Source: Actinomycetota bacterium
GTDB taxonomy: Bacteria; Actinomycetota; Actinomycetes; Actinomycetales; Microbacteriaceae
Assembly: GCA_009704705.1 (NCBI GenBank)
Contig: WLDR01000030.1
Span: 1 to 12,813 of the forward strand
Direction of reading: 5' to 3'
DNA length: 12,813 nucleotides
Shown here: piece by piece, positions 4,585-12,168 of the stretch
Layout of the letters: each line of letters opens with the position of its first letter
Position numbering within the stretch: the stretch's first letter is position 1
The notes under the pieces: generated by a model
Told to the model about the DNA's origin: nothing
Database searches by the model: none
The model's input: the letters and a program-made list of their open reading frames with translations, nothing else
Translations under genes and position numbers: made by a program

Positions 4585-7557
4585 GTGTCTGGGCTCTCGC
4601 TCACTGACCTCGCCAAGGCGGGTTTTGCCAATCTTTCCGATTCTCGAGCGAGGGTCGATGAACTAGAGCGAGTTCACGGCGTGTCGGGTCATCGGATCCT
4701 GGTTGCAGTGTCGACTGCAGCAGACCCGGATCGTGCTGTCGTTGAGCTCGAGCGAATGTGTCGCAATGGCACATCAAAAGAGCTGACGTCGGTCGTCGCT
4801 GACGACGAGAGCTTCGCGCGTCTCTTGCGCATTTTGGGGGGTTCTTCGGGTCTCGCCGAATTCTTGCAGCGTCATACGGGCAGCCTCACGGTGCTGAAAT
4901 CGGCGGGCGAACTGCGTGTGCGAGAGGCCCTCGTCGCATCCATGACAGGCGCTGTTTCGTCAACCAAGGGTCGTGCCGTGCTCTCGGGTGAGCCCGCCCG
5001 TTCGGCACTCCGGATGCGCTACCGAGAAGAGCTCCTGAACATCGCGAGTTTCGATCTCAGTGCTGAAAACCCCGCGGCGATTGTCGACGACGTGGCGGCG
5101 TCTTTGGCTGACCTTGCTGACGCCACACTCGAAGCGGCACTGGCGGTTGCACGCGTTGACGTTCTTGACGCATCGACCACTACCGAGCAGGTGGCGAACG
5201 TGGTTTTCTCCATCATCGGCATGGGCAAGTGCGGGGCCCGAGAACTCAACTACATCAGCGATGTTGATGTCATTTTTGTCGCCGAGTCACGTGATGTTGC
5301 GCAACTGGATACGGAAAAGACTCTCACGATTGCGACGAAGCTCGCACAGGCCGTGATGAGAATTGCCCACGAGCCTGGTGAGGAACCCGGTCTCTGGGAA
5401 GTTGACGCAAATTTACGACCGGAAGGCAAGGCAGGTGCTCTGGTGCGCACCCTCGAGAGCCATCAGGCCTATTACGACCGCTGGGCAAAGAACTGGGAGT
5501 TCCAGGCACTACTCAAAGCTCGTCCTGTGGCAGGAGATGCGGACCTCGGCCGTCGTTATGTTCAGACACTGGCGCCGTATGTGTGGCGAAGCGCGAGCCG
5601 ACCAGAATTCGTAGAGCAAGTGCAGGCCATGCGTGAACGCGTGACGTCACACATTCCAGCCGAGGACGTTGAGTATCAGATCAAGCTGGGGCCAGGTGGT
5701 CTGCGTGACGTCGAGTTCACGGTGCAATTGCTCCAGCTCGTTCACGGGCAAACGGACGAGAGCGTGCGGAACCGAGGAACCATCGAATCCCTCGAGGCGC
5801 TCGCTGAGCGCGGCTACGTGGGACGACCCGAGGCGATCTCGTTTGCGCAAAACTACCGGCTGTTGCGCACGCTCGAGCACCGCATCCAATTGCGTGATTT
5901 GGCGCGAACGCACTTGATGCCGCGAGACGAGGAATCAATTCGTGCCATCGCGCGTGGCTCGAGGCTGGCGTCAACCGCAGCCGACCTCATCGAGTCGTGG
6001 CAGAGAGTTAAGCACGAAGTACGCGAGCTCCACGAGCGCTTGTTCTACAGACCATTGCTGTCGGCCGTTGCCAAGCTTCCCGACGACGCCACGTCAATCA
6101 CCAGCGCACAGGCTGAGTCGCGCTTGAATGCCATTGGCTTCCGCGACGCGAAGACAGCCTTGGGACACATCGCGGCTCTCACGACCGGCTTGCGTCGGCG
6201 GGCCGACATTCAGCGCGCCCTACTGCCTGTCTTGCTCAGATGGCTGGCGGAAGGCCCCAGTCCGGATTCCGGACTCCTCACTTTTCGTCGCCTGAGCGAG
6301 GCGCTAGGGGAGTCGCCCTGGTACTTGCGCATGCTGCGCGATTCTTCTGGAGCTGCACAACAACTTATGCAGGTGCTGAGTGGTTCACGTTACATCGCTG
6401 ACCTAATTGAGCGCATTCCCGAAGCCGCGGCGTGGCTCGATGATTCTGATGACCTCAGGCCACGTGACCCCGAACTTCTCGGAGCTGAGTATTTCGCACT
6501 GATCGAGCGTCATGACGGTCACGATGTGGAGTGGGACAGTCGCAAGGCGGTTGCGGGGATTCGGCATCGAGAAATTTTGCGCCTCGCAATGGGATTCATT
6601 CTGGGAGTCAACGATGAGGTGACGACCAGCCGGGCTTTGAGCATCCTCATGGAACGCACGCTCGAAGCTGCACTAACTCTGGCTTTGCGCGAGGAGCCAG
6701 AGAATCCGGAATTCATCATCATTGCCATGGGGCGTTTTGGGGGACAAGAAACCGGCTTCGGCAGTGACGCCGACGTCATGTTTGCATACCGCGACACGCC
6801 GGAGTGCTCAGCAAACGAGGCTACCCGGCGTTCGGAGCGCATTGTCGCGCGGATCAAGGAAATTCTGGACGACCACCGCGTTCCTTTCGATCTTGACACG
6901 GACCTACGACCTGAAGGCAAGAATGGCGTCGTCGTTCGGTCGCTCGATTCATACGCCGCATATTACGAGCGCTGGTCACTGTCGTGGGAGGCTCAGGCCT
7001 TGTTGCGCGCCCGGCCGGCGGTCGGTTCTTCGAGCCTCTTGGTTGATTTTGGCAAGCTGATTGATTCGGTTCGATACCCGAAGAAACTCACTTCCGATGA
7101 CCTGCGAGAGATTCGGCGCATCAAAGCCCGTGTCGAGAAGGAGCGCCTTCCGCAGGGTGCCGATCCTGCCCGCCACCTGAAGCTCGGTCGAGGATCTCTT
7201 TCCGACGTTGAGTGGCTGGTTCAGACATTGCAACTGCAACATGGACACGAGCACGCGTCGCTTCGGTCCTGCTCAACACAGCAAGCTATGAACGCACTCG
7301 TGGAGACGGGGCTCGTTTCGTCAGTGGATGCGGAGACCCTCATGACTGCATGGCGACTGGCCTCGCGCATCCGAAGTGCGATCACGCTGTGGGGCTCTGG
7401 CGCATCGGACACGTTGCCGACAGATCGATTTGACCTGGACGGAATCGCCCGCCTGCTCGGATATCCACCACGCAGCGCCGCACAGCTCGAAGAGGACTAC
7501 CTGAGTGCGACACGACGAGCACGGTCAACTTTTGAGCGGCTTTTCTATGGTGAGTGA
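4585..7557 (+). CDS. glnE: Bifunctional glutamine synthetase adenylyltransferase / adenylyl-removing enzyme
   Basis: GlnE adenylylates and deadenylylates the regulatory tyrosine of glutamine synthetase, coupling activity to nitrogen status. The 990-residue length is normal for actinobacteria. Two homologous nucleotidyltransferase halves are visible. The N-terminal (adenylyl-removing) half has GMGKCGARELNYISDVD at 212-228, and the C-terminal (adenylyl-transferring) half has MGRFGGQETGFGSDADV at 715-731. Each is followed by a repeated block starting LRPEGK (277-282 and 774-779) and then YY.RW...WE.QALL.ARP, showing the ancient internal duplication. Both S-D-x-D metal motifs are intact (S225-D228, S727-D730). 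The GTG start lies 22 nt after the glnA2 stop, has no good Shine-Dalgarno sequence and no TANNNT at leaderless distance, but is the first available start in this frame. Translation probably depends on readthrough from glnA2. It converges on its likely target, glnA1, across a hairpin. Confidence 0.97.
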   Translation: MSGLSLTDLAKAGFANLSDSRARVDELERVHGVSGHRILVAVSTAADPDRAVVELERMCRNGTSKELTSVVADDESFARLLRILGGSSGLAEFLQRHTGSLTVLKSAGELRVREALVASMTGAVSSTKGRAVLSGEPARSALRMRYREELLNIASFDLSAENPAAIVDDVAASLADLADATLEAALAVARVDVLDASTTTEQVANVVFSIIGMGKCGARELNYISDVDVIFVAESRDVAQLDTEKTLTIATKLAQAVMRIAHEPGEEPGLWEVDANLRPEGKAGALVRTLESHQAYYDRWAKNWEFQALLKARPVAGDADLGRRYVQTLAPYVWRSASRPEFVEQVQAMRERVTSHIPAEDVEYQIKLGPGGLRDVEFTVQLLQLVHGQTDESVRNRGTIESLEALAERGYVGRPEAISFAQNYRLLRTLEHRIQLRDLARTHLMPRDEESIRAIARGSRLASTAADLIESWQRVKHEVRELHERLFYRPLLSAVAKLPDDATSITSAQAESRLNAIGFRDAKTALGHIAALTTGLRRRADIQRALLPVLLRWLAEGPSPDSGLLTFRRLSEALGESPWYLRMLRDSSGAAQQLMQVLSGSRYIADLIERIPEAAAWLDDSDDLRPRDPELLGAEYFALIERHDGHDVEWDSRKAVAGIRHREILRLAMGFILGVNDEVTTSRALSILMERTLEAALTLALREEPENPEFIIIAMGRFGGQETGFGSDADVMFAYRDTPECSANEATRRSERIVARIKEILDDHRVPFDLDTDLRPEGKNGVVVRSLDSYAAYYERWSLSWEAQALLRARPAVGSSSLLVDFGKLIDSVRYPKKLTSDDLREIRRIKARVEKERLPQGADPARHLKLGRGSLSDVEWLVQTLQLQHGHEHASLRSCSTQQAMNALVETGLVSSVDAETLMTAWRLASRIRSAITLWGSGASDTLPTDRFDLDGIARLLGYPPRSAAQLEEDYLSATRRARSTFERLFYGE

Positions 7558-7568
7558 GCCTTCATAAC

Positions 7569-7603
7569 GAATCGGCCGCCCCGTGGTGAGGGACGGCCGA
7601 TTC
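7569..7603. terminator. Probable bidirectional terminator between glnE and glnA1
   Basis: GAATCGGCCG (7569-7578) pairs perfectly with CGGCCGATTC (7594-7603). CCCC and GGG just inside can extend the stem, with a bulge, around a GTGGTGA loop. It lies in the 66-bp gap between two convergent stop codons, where a shared terminator is expected. The flanking T-runs are weak (TTCTTG on the right, GTTATG on the left), which is common in actinobacteria. Confidence 0.72.
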
Positions 7604-7623
7604 TTGATGAGCGAGGTGTCGGA

Positions 7624-9048
7624 CTAGACGCCGTAGTAGAGCTCGTACTCGAAGGGGTGCGGGCGCTGCGCGAGCGGCTTGATTTCGTTCTCACGCTTGT
7701 ACGAAATCCAGGTCTCGATGAGGTCCTTCGTGAATACGCCGCCGGCGAGAAGGAAGTCGTGATCGTTCTCCAGAGCGACCAATGCCTCGTCGAGTGAGCC
7801 CGGAACCTGAGGAATGTTCTTCGCTTCCTCGGGGGGCAGCTCGTAGAGGTCCTTGTCGACTGGCTCGTGAGGCTCGATGCGGTTCTTGATTCCGTCGAGC
7901 CCAGCCATCATCTGGGCAGCGAACGCGAGGTACGGGTTCGATGCGGCGTCCGGCGCACGGAACTCAATGCGCTTAGCCTTCGGGTTGGTGCCTGTGATGG
8001 GGATGCGGATCGCAGCAGAACGGTTACCGGCCGAGTAGACCAGGTTGACGGGAGCCTCGAAGCCAGGAACCAGGCGGTGGAACGAGTTCACCGACGGGTT
8101 CGTGAAGGCGATGATGGCCGGTGCGTGCTTGAGAATTCCACCGATGTACCAGCGTGCGATATCGGAGAGTCCGCCGTAGCCGTTCTCGTCGTAGAACAGC
8201 GGCTTACCGTCGCTCCACAACGACTGGTGGGTGTGCATGCCGGAACCGTTGTCGCCAAAAAGCGGCTTGGGCATGAACGTTGCGGTCTTGCCCCACTCGT
8301 TGGCCGTGTTCTTGATGATGTACTTGAATTTCAGGATGTCGTCCGCTGCGCGCACCATCGTGTCGAAGCGGTAGTTGATCTCACACTGACCAGCAGTGCC
8401 GACTTCGTGGTGGCTGCGTTCGACGTGAAGGCCTGCGTCGGCAAGCTTGAGGCACATGTCGTCGCGAATGTCAGCGAGCTTGTCGACCGGGCTTACGGGG
8501 AAGTATCCGCCCTTGTAGGGAGTCTTGTTGGCGAGGTTTCCGCCTTCTTCTTCGCGGCCGGTGTTCCATGCCCCCTCTTCAGAGTCAACGCTGTAGAACG
8601 AGCTGTGCTGATTGACGCCGTAGCGCACGTCATCAAAGATGAAGAACTCGGCTTCGGGAGCAAAAAACGCGGTGTCGGCAATGCCCGTGGAGGCGAGGTA
8701 CTTCTCGGCCTTCTTTGCGACCTGGCGTGGGTCGCGACCGTAGATTTCGCCGTTACGCGGGTTGTAGATGTCGAAGATCATGATCAGCGTCTTTTCCGTG
8801 CGGTACGGGTCGAGATACGCAGTAGTGGGGTCCGGGATGAGCTGCATGTCGGACTCGTGAATCGACGCAAATCCGCGAATCGACGAACCATCGAAGAGTT
8901 GCCCAACCGAGAAGAACTCCTCGTCGACTGTCTCAGCAGGAATATTGAAGTGCTGCTGTACGCCGGGAAGGTCCGTGAAGCGAATGTCGAGGAACTTGAC
9001 GTCGTTGTCCTTGATGTACTTCAGGACCTCAGATGAGTCTTTGAACAT
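7624..9048 (-). CDS. glnA1: Glutamine synthetase type I (GlnA1, adenylylation-regulated)
   Basis: This is the main ammonia-assimilating enzyme: glutamate + NH3 + ATP to glutamine. The 474-residue length is normal for the regulated GSI class. Visible motifs are DGSSIRGF (54-61), PEAEFFIFD (131-139), SHHEVGTAGQCEINYRFD, FMPKPLFGDNGSGMHTHQSLW, AGNRSAAIRIP and RIEFRAPDAASNPYLAF. The adenylylation motif LYELPPEE is present with Tyr402, so the product should be a GlnE substrate. I start at the ATG at 9048 (MFKDSSEVLKYIK), which fits the family N terminus and has GGAG 10 nt upstream. An in-frame TTG at 9126 would add 26 residues and overlap the promoter, so I reject it. A four-repeat GlnR-type operator lies 72-109 bp upstream of the start, suggesting nitrogen-dependent transcription. 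The gene converges with glnE and is divergent from the RDD gene. Confidence 0.97.
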   Translation of the reverse strand: MFKDSSEVLKYIKDNDVKFLDIRFTDLPGVQQHFNIPAETVDEEFFSVGQLFDGSSIRGFASIHESDMQLIPDPTTAYLDPYRTEKTLIMIFDIYNPRNGEIYGRDPRQVAKKAEKYLASTGIADTAFFAPEAEFFIFDDVRYGVNQHSSFYSVDSEEGAWNTGREEEGGNLANKTPYKGGYFPVSPVDKLADIRDDMCLKLADAGLHVERSHHEVGTAGQCEINYRFDTMVRAADDILKFKYIIKNTANEWGKTATFMPKPLFGDNGSGMHTHQSLWSDGKPLFYDENGYGGLSDIARWYIGGILKHAPAIIAFTNPSVNSFHRLVPGFEAPVNLVYSAGNRSAAIRIPITGTNPKAKRIEFRAPDAASNPYLAFAAQMMAGLDGIKNRIEPHEPVDKDLYELPPEEAKNIPQVPGSLDEALVALENDHDFLLAGGVFTKDLIETWISYKRENEIKPLAQRPHPFEYELYYGV

Positions 9049-9058
9049 GGCTGGTGTG

Positions 9059-9062
9059 CTCC
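9059..9062 (-). promoter_or_regulatory. Ribosome binding site of glnA1
   Basis: GGAG on the minus strand lies 10 nt before the ATG at 9048. It supports that start over the in-frame TTG further upstream. Confidence 0.5.
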
Positions 9063-9077
9063 GATGTGAAAGGGGCG

Positions 9078-9083
9078 AGGATA
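9078..9083 (-). promoter_or_regulatory. Candidate -10 of glnA1
   Basis: TATCCT on the minus strand would give a start near 9071 and a leader of about 24 nt containing the ribosome binding site. A second TANNNT, TAGCGT at 9109-9104, is an alternative. It would place the GlnR-type operator over the -35 position instead of upstream of it. Confidence 0.4.
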
Positions 9084-9119
9084 GCGACTTGCTACCGAAG
9101 TAAACGCTAGAGAAGCGCC

Positions 9120-9157
9120 GTGACAACGGGGTATCGCTAATGTTTCCACCATGTTAC
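9120..9157 (-). promoter_or_regulatory. GlnR-type nitrogen operator, four repeats
   Basis: Read on the minus strand from 9157, the sequence is GTAAC-n6-GAAAC-n6-GATAC-n6-GTCAC. This reproduces the actinobacterial GlnR box (GTnAC and GAAAC half-sites spaced by 6 nt, or AC-n9-AC in mycobacterial notation). The four AC steps are 11 bp apart, one helical turn each. The centre is near 9138, about 68 bp from the likely glnA1 start and about 61 bp from the likely RDD start, so one operator could serve both divergent genes. GlnR itself is not in the window, so the regulator is inferred. Confidence 0.72.
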
Positions 9158-9187
9158 AGCGAGGTCGGAAGGGCAAAACGGTCGACC

Positions 9188-9193
9188 TAGACT
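9188..9193 (+). promoter_or_regulatory. -10 element of the RDD gene (leaderless layout)
   Basis: TAGACT, within CCTAGACT, lies 6 nt before the GTG at 9200, with no ribosome binding site. The position selects this GTG as the start. Confidence 0.58.
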
Positions 9194-9199
9194 GACCGT

Positions 9200-9667
9200 G
9201 TGGCATCATCGAATTCAAACTCGCCCCTTCCACCGAGCTCGTACCCGGGCGAAAGGCTTAAGTTGCCTCGCACTGGGCCAGGGTCTGTCGTTCGTCCGGG
9301 GCGCCGAATTGTGGCGTTGCTCATCGACTGGTGGATGGCCTCGCTCATCGTCACACTCGTCGTTCGTCCTGTGCCGGCAGGGGCGTCAGACTCGCAATTT
9401 GTTGCCGCAATGCAGCAACAGTCGATCATGACGCTCGCGCTATTCGTTGCGCTGCAGATTGTCGCCATCGCAATCATTGGTGGCAGCATCGGACATCGTC
9501 TACTGGGGTGTTACGTCGCGCCGTTGGCGGGCGGATGGGTCGGACTGTGGCGCCCCGTCGTGCGCAGCCTCTTGCTCGCGCTGGTTGTCCCGGCCATCGT
9601 GTGGGATTCCGATCAACGCGGATTCCACGACAAGGTGGCCAGAACCGTTCTGCTTCGAACGAAGTAG
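9200..9667 (+). CDS. RDD-family integral membrane protein (155 aa)
   Basis: This is a small membrane protein of unknown biochemical role. After a hydrophilic N terminus containing SYPGERLKLPRTGPGSV (14-30), it has RPGRRIVALLIDWWMASLIV (32-51), the arginine-plus-aspartate helix that defines RDD proteins, with Arg35/36 and Asp43. Two further hydrophobic segments follow (about 76-95 and 121-135). The C-terminal tail WDSDQRGFHDKVARTVLL carries the family's conserved D..RGFHDK motif. The GER..LP..GPGS motif ahead of RDD matches the protein found beside glnA1 in mycobacteria (Rv2219A) as I remember it. The GTG start is chosen because TAGACT lies 6 nt upstream and the length fits. It is divergent from glnA1 and shares the GlnR-type operator region, and it ends 13 bp from the convergent DUF4191 gene. 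A link to nitrogen metabolism is plausible from position only. Confidence 0.9.
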   Translation: MASSNSNSPLPPSSYPGERLKLPRTGPGSVVRPGRRIVALLIDWWMASLIVTLVVRPVPAGASDSQFVAAMQQQSIMTLALFVALQIVAIAIIGGSIGHRLLGCYVAPLAGGWVGLWRPVVRSLLLALVVPAIVWDSDQRGFHDKVARTVLLRTK

Positions 9668-9680
9668 CCGCCAATAAGGG

Positions 9681-10379
9681 TTAGCGCTTGTGCGACGCGC
9701 GAACGCGCATCGGGTCGATGCCCTTCGGGATTGGCATCCCCTGCGCGAGTGAACTCACTCGACCGTTCACAGCTCGAACTTCGGCTCTCGTCAAGACTCG
9801 CTTGATGCGAGTGAGCGCTGATCCAACCTTGTACAGGCGCACTCGACCTTCTCCCGAACCAACAGAAATTATCGAAATCGGCACGTTGGGAAGCACACGC
9901 GTGAGCTTGCGCTTCTCGTCCTCTGCCAGACGTTGAGATCGCTCTTGATTCCCCTCGGCAAGCAAGGCCACACCACCACGACCGACAACTCGATAAACCG
10001 CTTCTTGGGTTTTCTGATTCACGGCGACTGGCATTTCGGTTCCAATCCAGCCGCGCCGGAGCGAACTACGAATCATGGCGCCGACTGCACCGGGACGATC
10101 TTCAATCTCGGCGTACGCAACGTACTGCGCTTTCTGACCCAGGATGATCATGCCCGCAAGCAGTCCGAACATCAGTGCAGCCGCTGACCAGAGAGCGGTG
10201 AGGAACCAGGGCTGTCCCAAGAGAATGGGAACAACGACACCGGTAGCCGTCGGCAAGACAAGCAAAGCCAGAAGAATCGGGGTAACAGACTTGTCACGGC
10301 GTGACGTCATTCTGTAGACCTGCCACACCTGCTTAAATCGGTTCTCGCGCTTCGGTTTTACCTTTTTCTCTTTAGCCAT
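9681..10379 (-). CDS. DUF4191 family membrane protein (232 aa)
   Basis: This is a conserved actinobacterial protein with no known function. A lysine/arginine-rich cytoplasmic N terminus (1-32) precedes two transmembrane segments (about 33-54 and 58-80). After them comes a soluble domain with EIEDRPGAVGAMI, RRGWIGTEMPVAVNQKTQ, VYRVVGRGGVALLAEGN and a basic C-terminal half ending in RVRASHKR. The pattern PGA...L..GW....PVA.N..T...V.RVVGR.GV.L..EG is typical of DUF4191 (mycobacterial Rv2219). It lies directly after lipA, as in other actinobacteria. The 63-bp gap and a TAATCT hexamer 7 nt before the ATG suggest it also has its own leaderless promoter. It ends 13 bp from the convergent RDD gene, with no terminator in between. 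Confidence 0.92.
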   Translation of the reverse strand: MAKEKKVKPKRENRFKQVWQVYRMTSRRDKSVTPILLALLVLPTATGVVVPILLGQPWFLTALWSAAALMFGLLAGMIILGQKAQYVAYAEIEDRPGAVGAMIRSSLRRGWIGTEMPVAVNQKTQEAVYRVVGRGGVALLAEGNQERSQRLAEDEKRKLTRVLPNVPISIISVGSGEGRVRLYKVGSALTRIKRVLTRAEVRAVNGRVSSLAQGMPIPKGIDPMRVRASHKR

Positions 10380-10386
10380 GTCGTCC

Positions 10387-10392
10387 AGATTA
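10387..10392 (-). promoter_or_regulatory. -10 element of the DUF4191 gene (leaderless layout)
   Basis: TAATCT on the minus strand is 7 nt before the ATG at 10379, with no Shine-Dalgarno sequence. A TTGCGC lies 15 nt further upstream, a slightly short -35 spacing, so the -35 is doubtful. Confidence 0.52.
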
Positions 10393-10442
10393 CCGTTCCG
10401 ATGAGTTGCGCAATAGCGCAGCGATTGTGTGAGTCACGAGCG

Positions 10443-11426
10443 CTAGACAGCTTGTGAGAAACCGAGAGCGCCGTCAGCTAAGTGTGCGAGCTGGTCCGGA
10501 ATCTCGCGCCCCTTTGCCGTCATGGATTGTGCGTAGAGGCGACCGGCGCGGTAGGAACTCCGCACAAGAGGTCCGGACAGAACGCCCAAGAAGCCCATTG
10601 ATTCGGCCTCTTCCTTGAGCTCGACAAACTCTTCGGGGTGAACCCATCGAGAAACGGGGTGGTGTCTTTTGCTCGGGCGAAGGTACTGAGTAATCGTGAT
10701 GATGTCAGTTCCTGCGTCGTAAAGATCTCGAAGAGCTTGCGAAATTTCGGTGCGCTCCTCACCCATGCCCAAAATCAGGTTTGACTTGGTGATCATGCCG
10801 GCCGCTCTGCCCTGTGCCAGCACATCTAGCGAACGGTCGTACCGAAACGCGGGCCGGATGCGCTTGAAGATTCGAGGAACAGTTTCGACGTTGTGCGCGA
10901 ACACCTCCGGAGCAGCGTCGAATACGCGTTGAAGGTGTTCGGGGTTTCCCGAGAAATCAGGAACGAGAATTTCAACACCCGTTCCGGGGGATTGCCGATG
11001 AATCTCGCGGATCGTCTCGGAGTAGAGCCACGAGCCCTCATCTTCGAGGTCGTCGCGTGCAACGCCCGTTACGGTGGCGTAGCGAAGGTTCATGGAAACA
11101 ACTGATTCGCCAACTCGACGAGGCTCGTCTCGATCGAGATCTTCCGGCTTTCCGGTGTCGATTTGGCAGAAATCGCATCGACGAGTGCACTGTGCGCCAC
11201 CAATGAGGAATGTCGCCTCGCGGTCTTCCCAGCATTCGTAGATGTTCGGGCATCCGGCCTCTTGGCACACGGTGTGCAGGTTTTCGGTCTTCACGAGACT
11301 CTGCAACTTCATGTACTCCGGGCCCATCTTGGCGGTGGTGCGAATCCACTCGGGCTTCTTTTCGATTGGAGTTTCGGCGTTGCGCACCTCGAGTCGCAGC
11401 ATCTTGCGGCCGTCAGGAGAGCTCAT
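10443..11426 (-). CDS. lipA: Lipoyl synthase
   Basis: This radical SAM enzyme inserts two sulfurs into the octanoyl group on lipoyl domains of E2 and H proteins, completing the lipoyl cofactor. It has 327 residues counted from the ATG at 11426. The auxiliary cluster motif C-x4-C-x5-C is at Cys54, Cys59 and Cys65 (CQEAGCPNIYEC). The radical SAM motif C-x3-C-x2-C is at Cys80, Cys84 and Cys87 (CTRRCDFC). The C-terminal RSSYRAG contains the serine that ligates the auxiliary cluster. Also typical are ATVTGVARDDL, AHNVETVPR and ITQYLRPS. The start overlaps the end of lipB by 14 nt, with GAGG 6 nt upstream inside lipB. An in-frame TTG at 11432 is possible but less likely. Overlap implies co-transcription and coupled translation with lipB, whose product makes LipA's substrate. 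Confidence 0.97.
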   Translation of the reverse strand: MSSPDGRKMLRLEVRNAETPIEKKPEWIRTTAKMGPEYMKLQSLVKTENLHTVCQEAGCPNIYECWEDREATFLIGGAQCTRRCDFCQIDTGKPEDLDRDEPRRVGESVVSMNLRYATVTGVARDDLEDEGSWLYSETIREIHRQSPGTGVEILVPDFSGNPEHLQRVFDAAPEVFAHNVETVPRIFKRIRPAFRYDRSLDVLAQGRAAGMITKSNLILGMGEERTEISQALRDLYDAGTDIITITQYLRPSKRHHPVSRWVHPEEFVELKEEAESMGFLGVLSGPLVRSSYRAGRLYAQSMTAKGREIPDQLAHLADGALGFSQAV

Positions 11427-12057
11427 GTGCAACCTCGAATTCGTTACGGAAGGACGTGATGACGTTTTCTAGAACATCGCAAGGCCGGATTTCGTTCCCT
11501 GATGCGAGTGACAGTGTCGTCACACCCGCATCCCGGATGCCGCACGCGATGATTGAATCGTACGGGTCGAGTGAGTTATTGCAGTTCATCGCGAAACCAT
11601 GCATCGTTATGCCGCTCGCAACGCGAATGCCGATTGCCGCGATTTTGTCGTGAGTAAATCCACGCGGAAGCCACACACCGGATCGTCCGTCCACTCGCTG
11701 ACCGGAAACCCCAAATGTTGAGATCACGTCAATGAGCATGGATTCGAGGCGACGCACATAACCCACAACGTCAACCGGGTCGGGCAGGCGCACGATGGGG
11801 TAGCCAACCAACTGACCCGGCCCGTGCCACGTGATTTTGCCTCCGCGATCGACATCAACGACGGGAGTGCCATCCTGGGGCCGTTCGTCCAGTTCGGTGC
11901 GCTTGCCTGCGGTGTACACGGCTTCGTGTTCGAGCAGGATGAGCGTGTTGGGCCGATCTCCGCGAACAACCTCTTCGTGAATCTTGCGCTGCGTTGCGAG
12001 GCCTTCCTCATAGGAAACCAGGCGCTCACCGAGCCCCATGGACAGTACCTCCAGCAC
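11413..12057 (-). CDS. lipB: Lipoyl(octanoyl) transferase
   Basis: LipB moves the octanoyl group from acyl carrier protein to a lysine of lipoyl-dependent enzymes, the step before LipA. It has 214 residues. Family motifs are LEHEAVYTAGKRT (42-54), DRGGKITWHGPGQLVGYPI (70-88), the catalytic Lys138 (HDKIAAIGIRV), HGFAMNCNNSL (153-163) and the acyl-accepting Cys172 in IIACGI. The 34-residue Lys-Cys spacing equals that of the mycobacterial enzyme (Lys142/Cys176). I take the GTG at 12057 as the start: TAGACT ends 7 nt upstream of it and there is no Shine-Dalgarno sequence, so the transcript is probably leaderless. The ATG six codons in is a weaker alternative. lipA overlaps its 3' end, and the probable E2 substrate gene sucB begins the far side of the next gene. 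Confidence 0.96.
   Translation of the reverse strand: MLEVLSMGLGERLVSYEEGLATQRKIHEEVVRGDRPNTLILLEHEAVYTAGKRTELDERPQDGTPVVDVDRGGKITWHGPGQLVGYPIVRLPDPVDVVGYVRRLESMLIDVISTFGVSGQRVDGRSGVWLPRGFTHDKIAAIGIRVASGITMHGFAMNCNNSLDPYDSIIACGIRDAGVTTLSLASGNEIRPCDVLENVITSFRNEFEVAHELS
11433..11436 (-). promoter_or_regulatory. Ribosome binding site of lipA, inside lipB
   Basis: GAGG on the minus strand, 6 nt before the ATG at 11426. It favours that ATG over the TTG at 11432, which would leave no spacing. Confidence 0.5.
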
Positions 12058-12064
12058 GCTTGTC

Positions 12065-12070
12065 AGTCTA
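12065..12070 (-). promoter_or_regulatory. -10 element of lipB (leaderless layout)
   Basis: TAGACT on the minus strand is 7 nt before the GTG at 12057 and decides that start. No recognisable -35 is visible in the 12058-12168 gap. Confidence 0.6.
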
Positions 12071-12168
12071 CGCCCGACTTGTTCTGCCCCATGAGCGCCA
12101 GTGCCAAACGAACCACTTGCTCAGCTTGATCAATCGACCACATCGGCCTATTCAGATAACACTGCGGG

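Noticed and set aside
7867..9036. 389-codon open frame on the plus strand, antisense to glnA1
   Set aside because: It lies wholly inside a confidently identified glutamine synthetase gene, has no recognisable motifs and no promoter or ribosome binding site. Long antisense frames are expected from codon bias at this GC content.
9049..9126. Longer glnA1 starting at a TTG at 9126
   Set aside because: The 26 extra residues are serine/arginine-rich and unlike any GS N terminus, and they cover the candidate promoter and the edge of the GlnR-type operator. The ATG at 9048 has a ribosome binding site.
10407..10420. Small inverted repeat TGCGC-AATA-GCGCA between lipA and the DUF4191 gene
   Set aside because: The stem is only 5 bp and lies in the promoter region of the DUF4191 gene. 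No U-run follows, so I do not call a terminator or operator.
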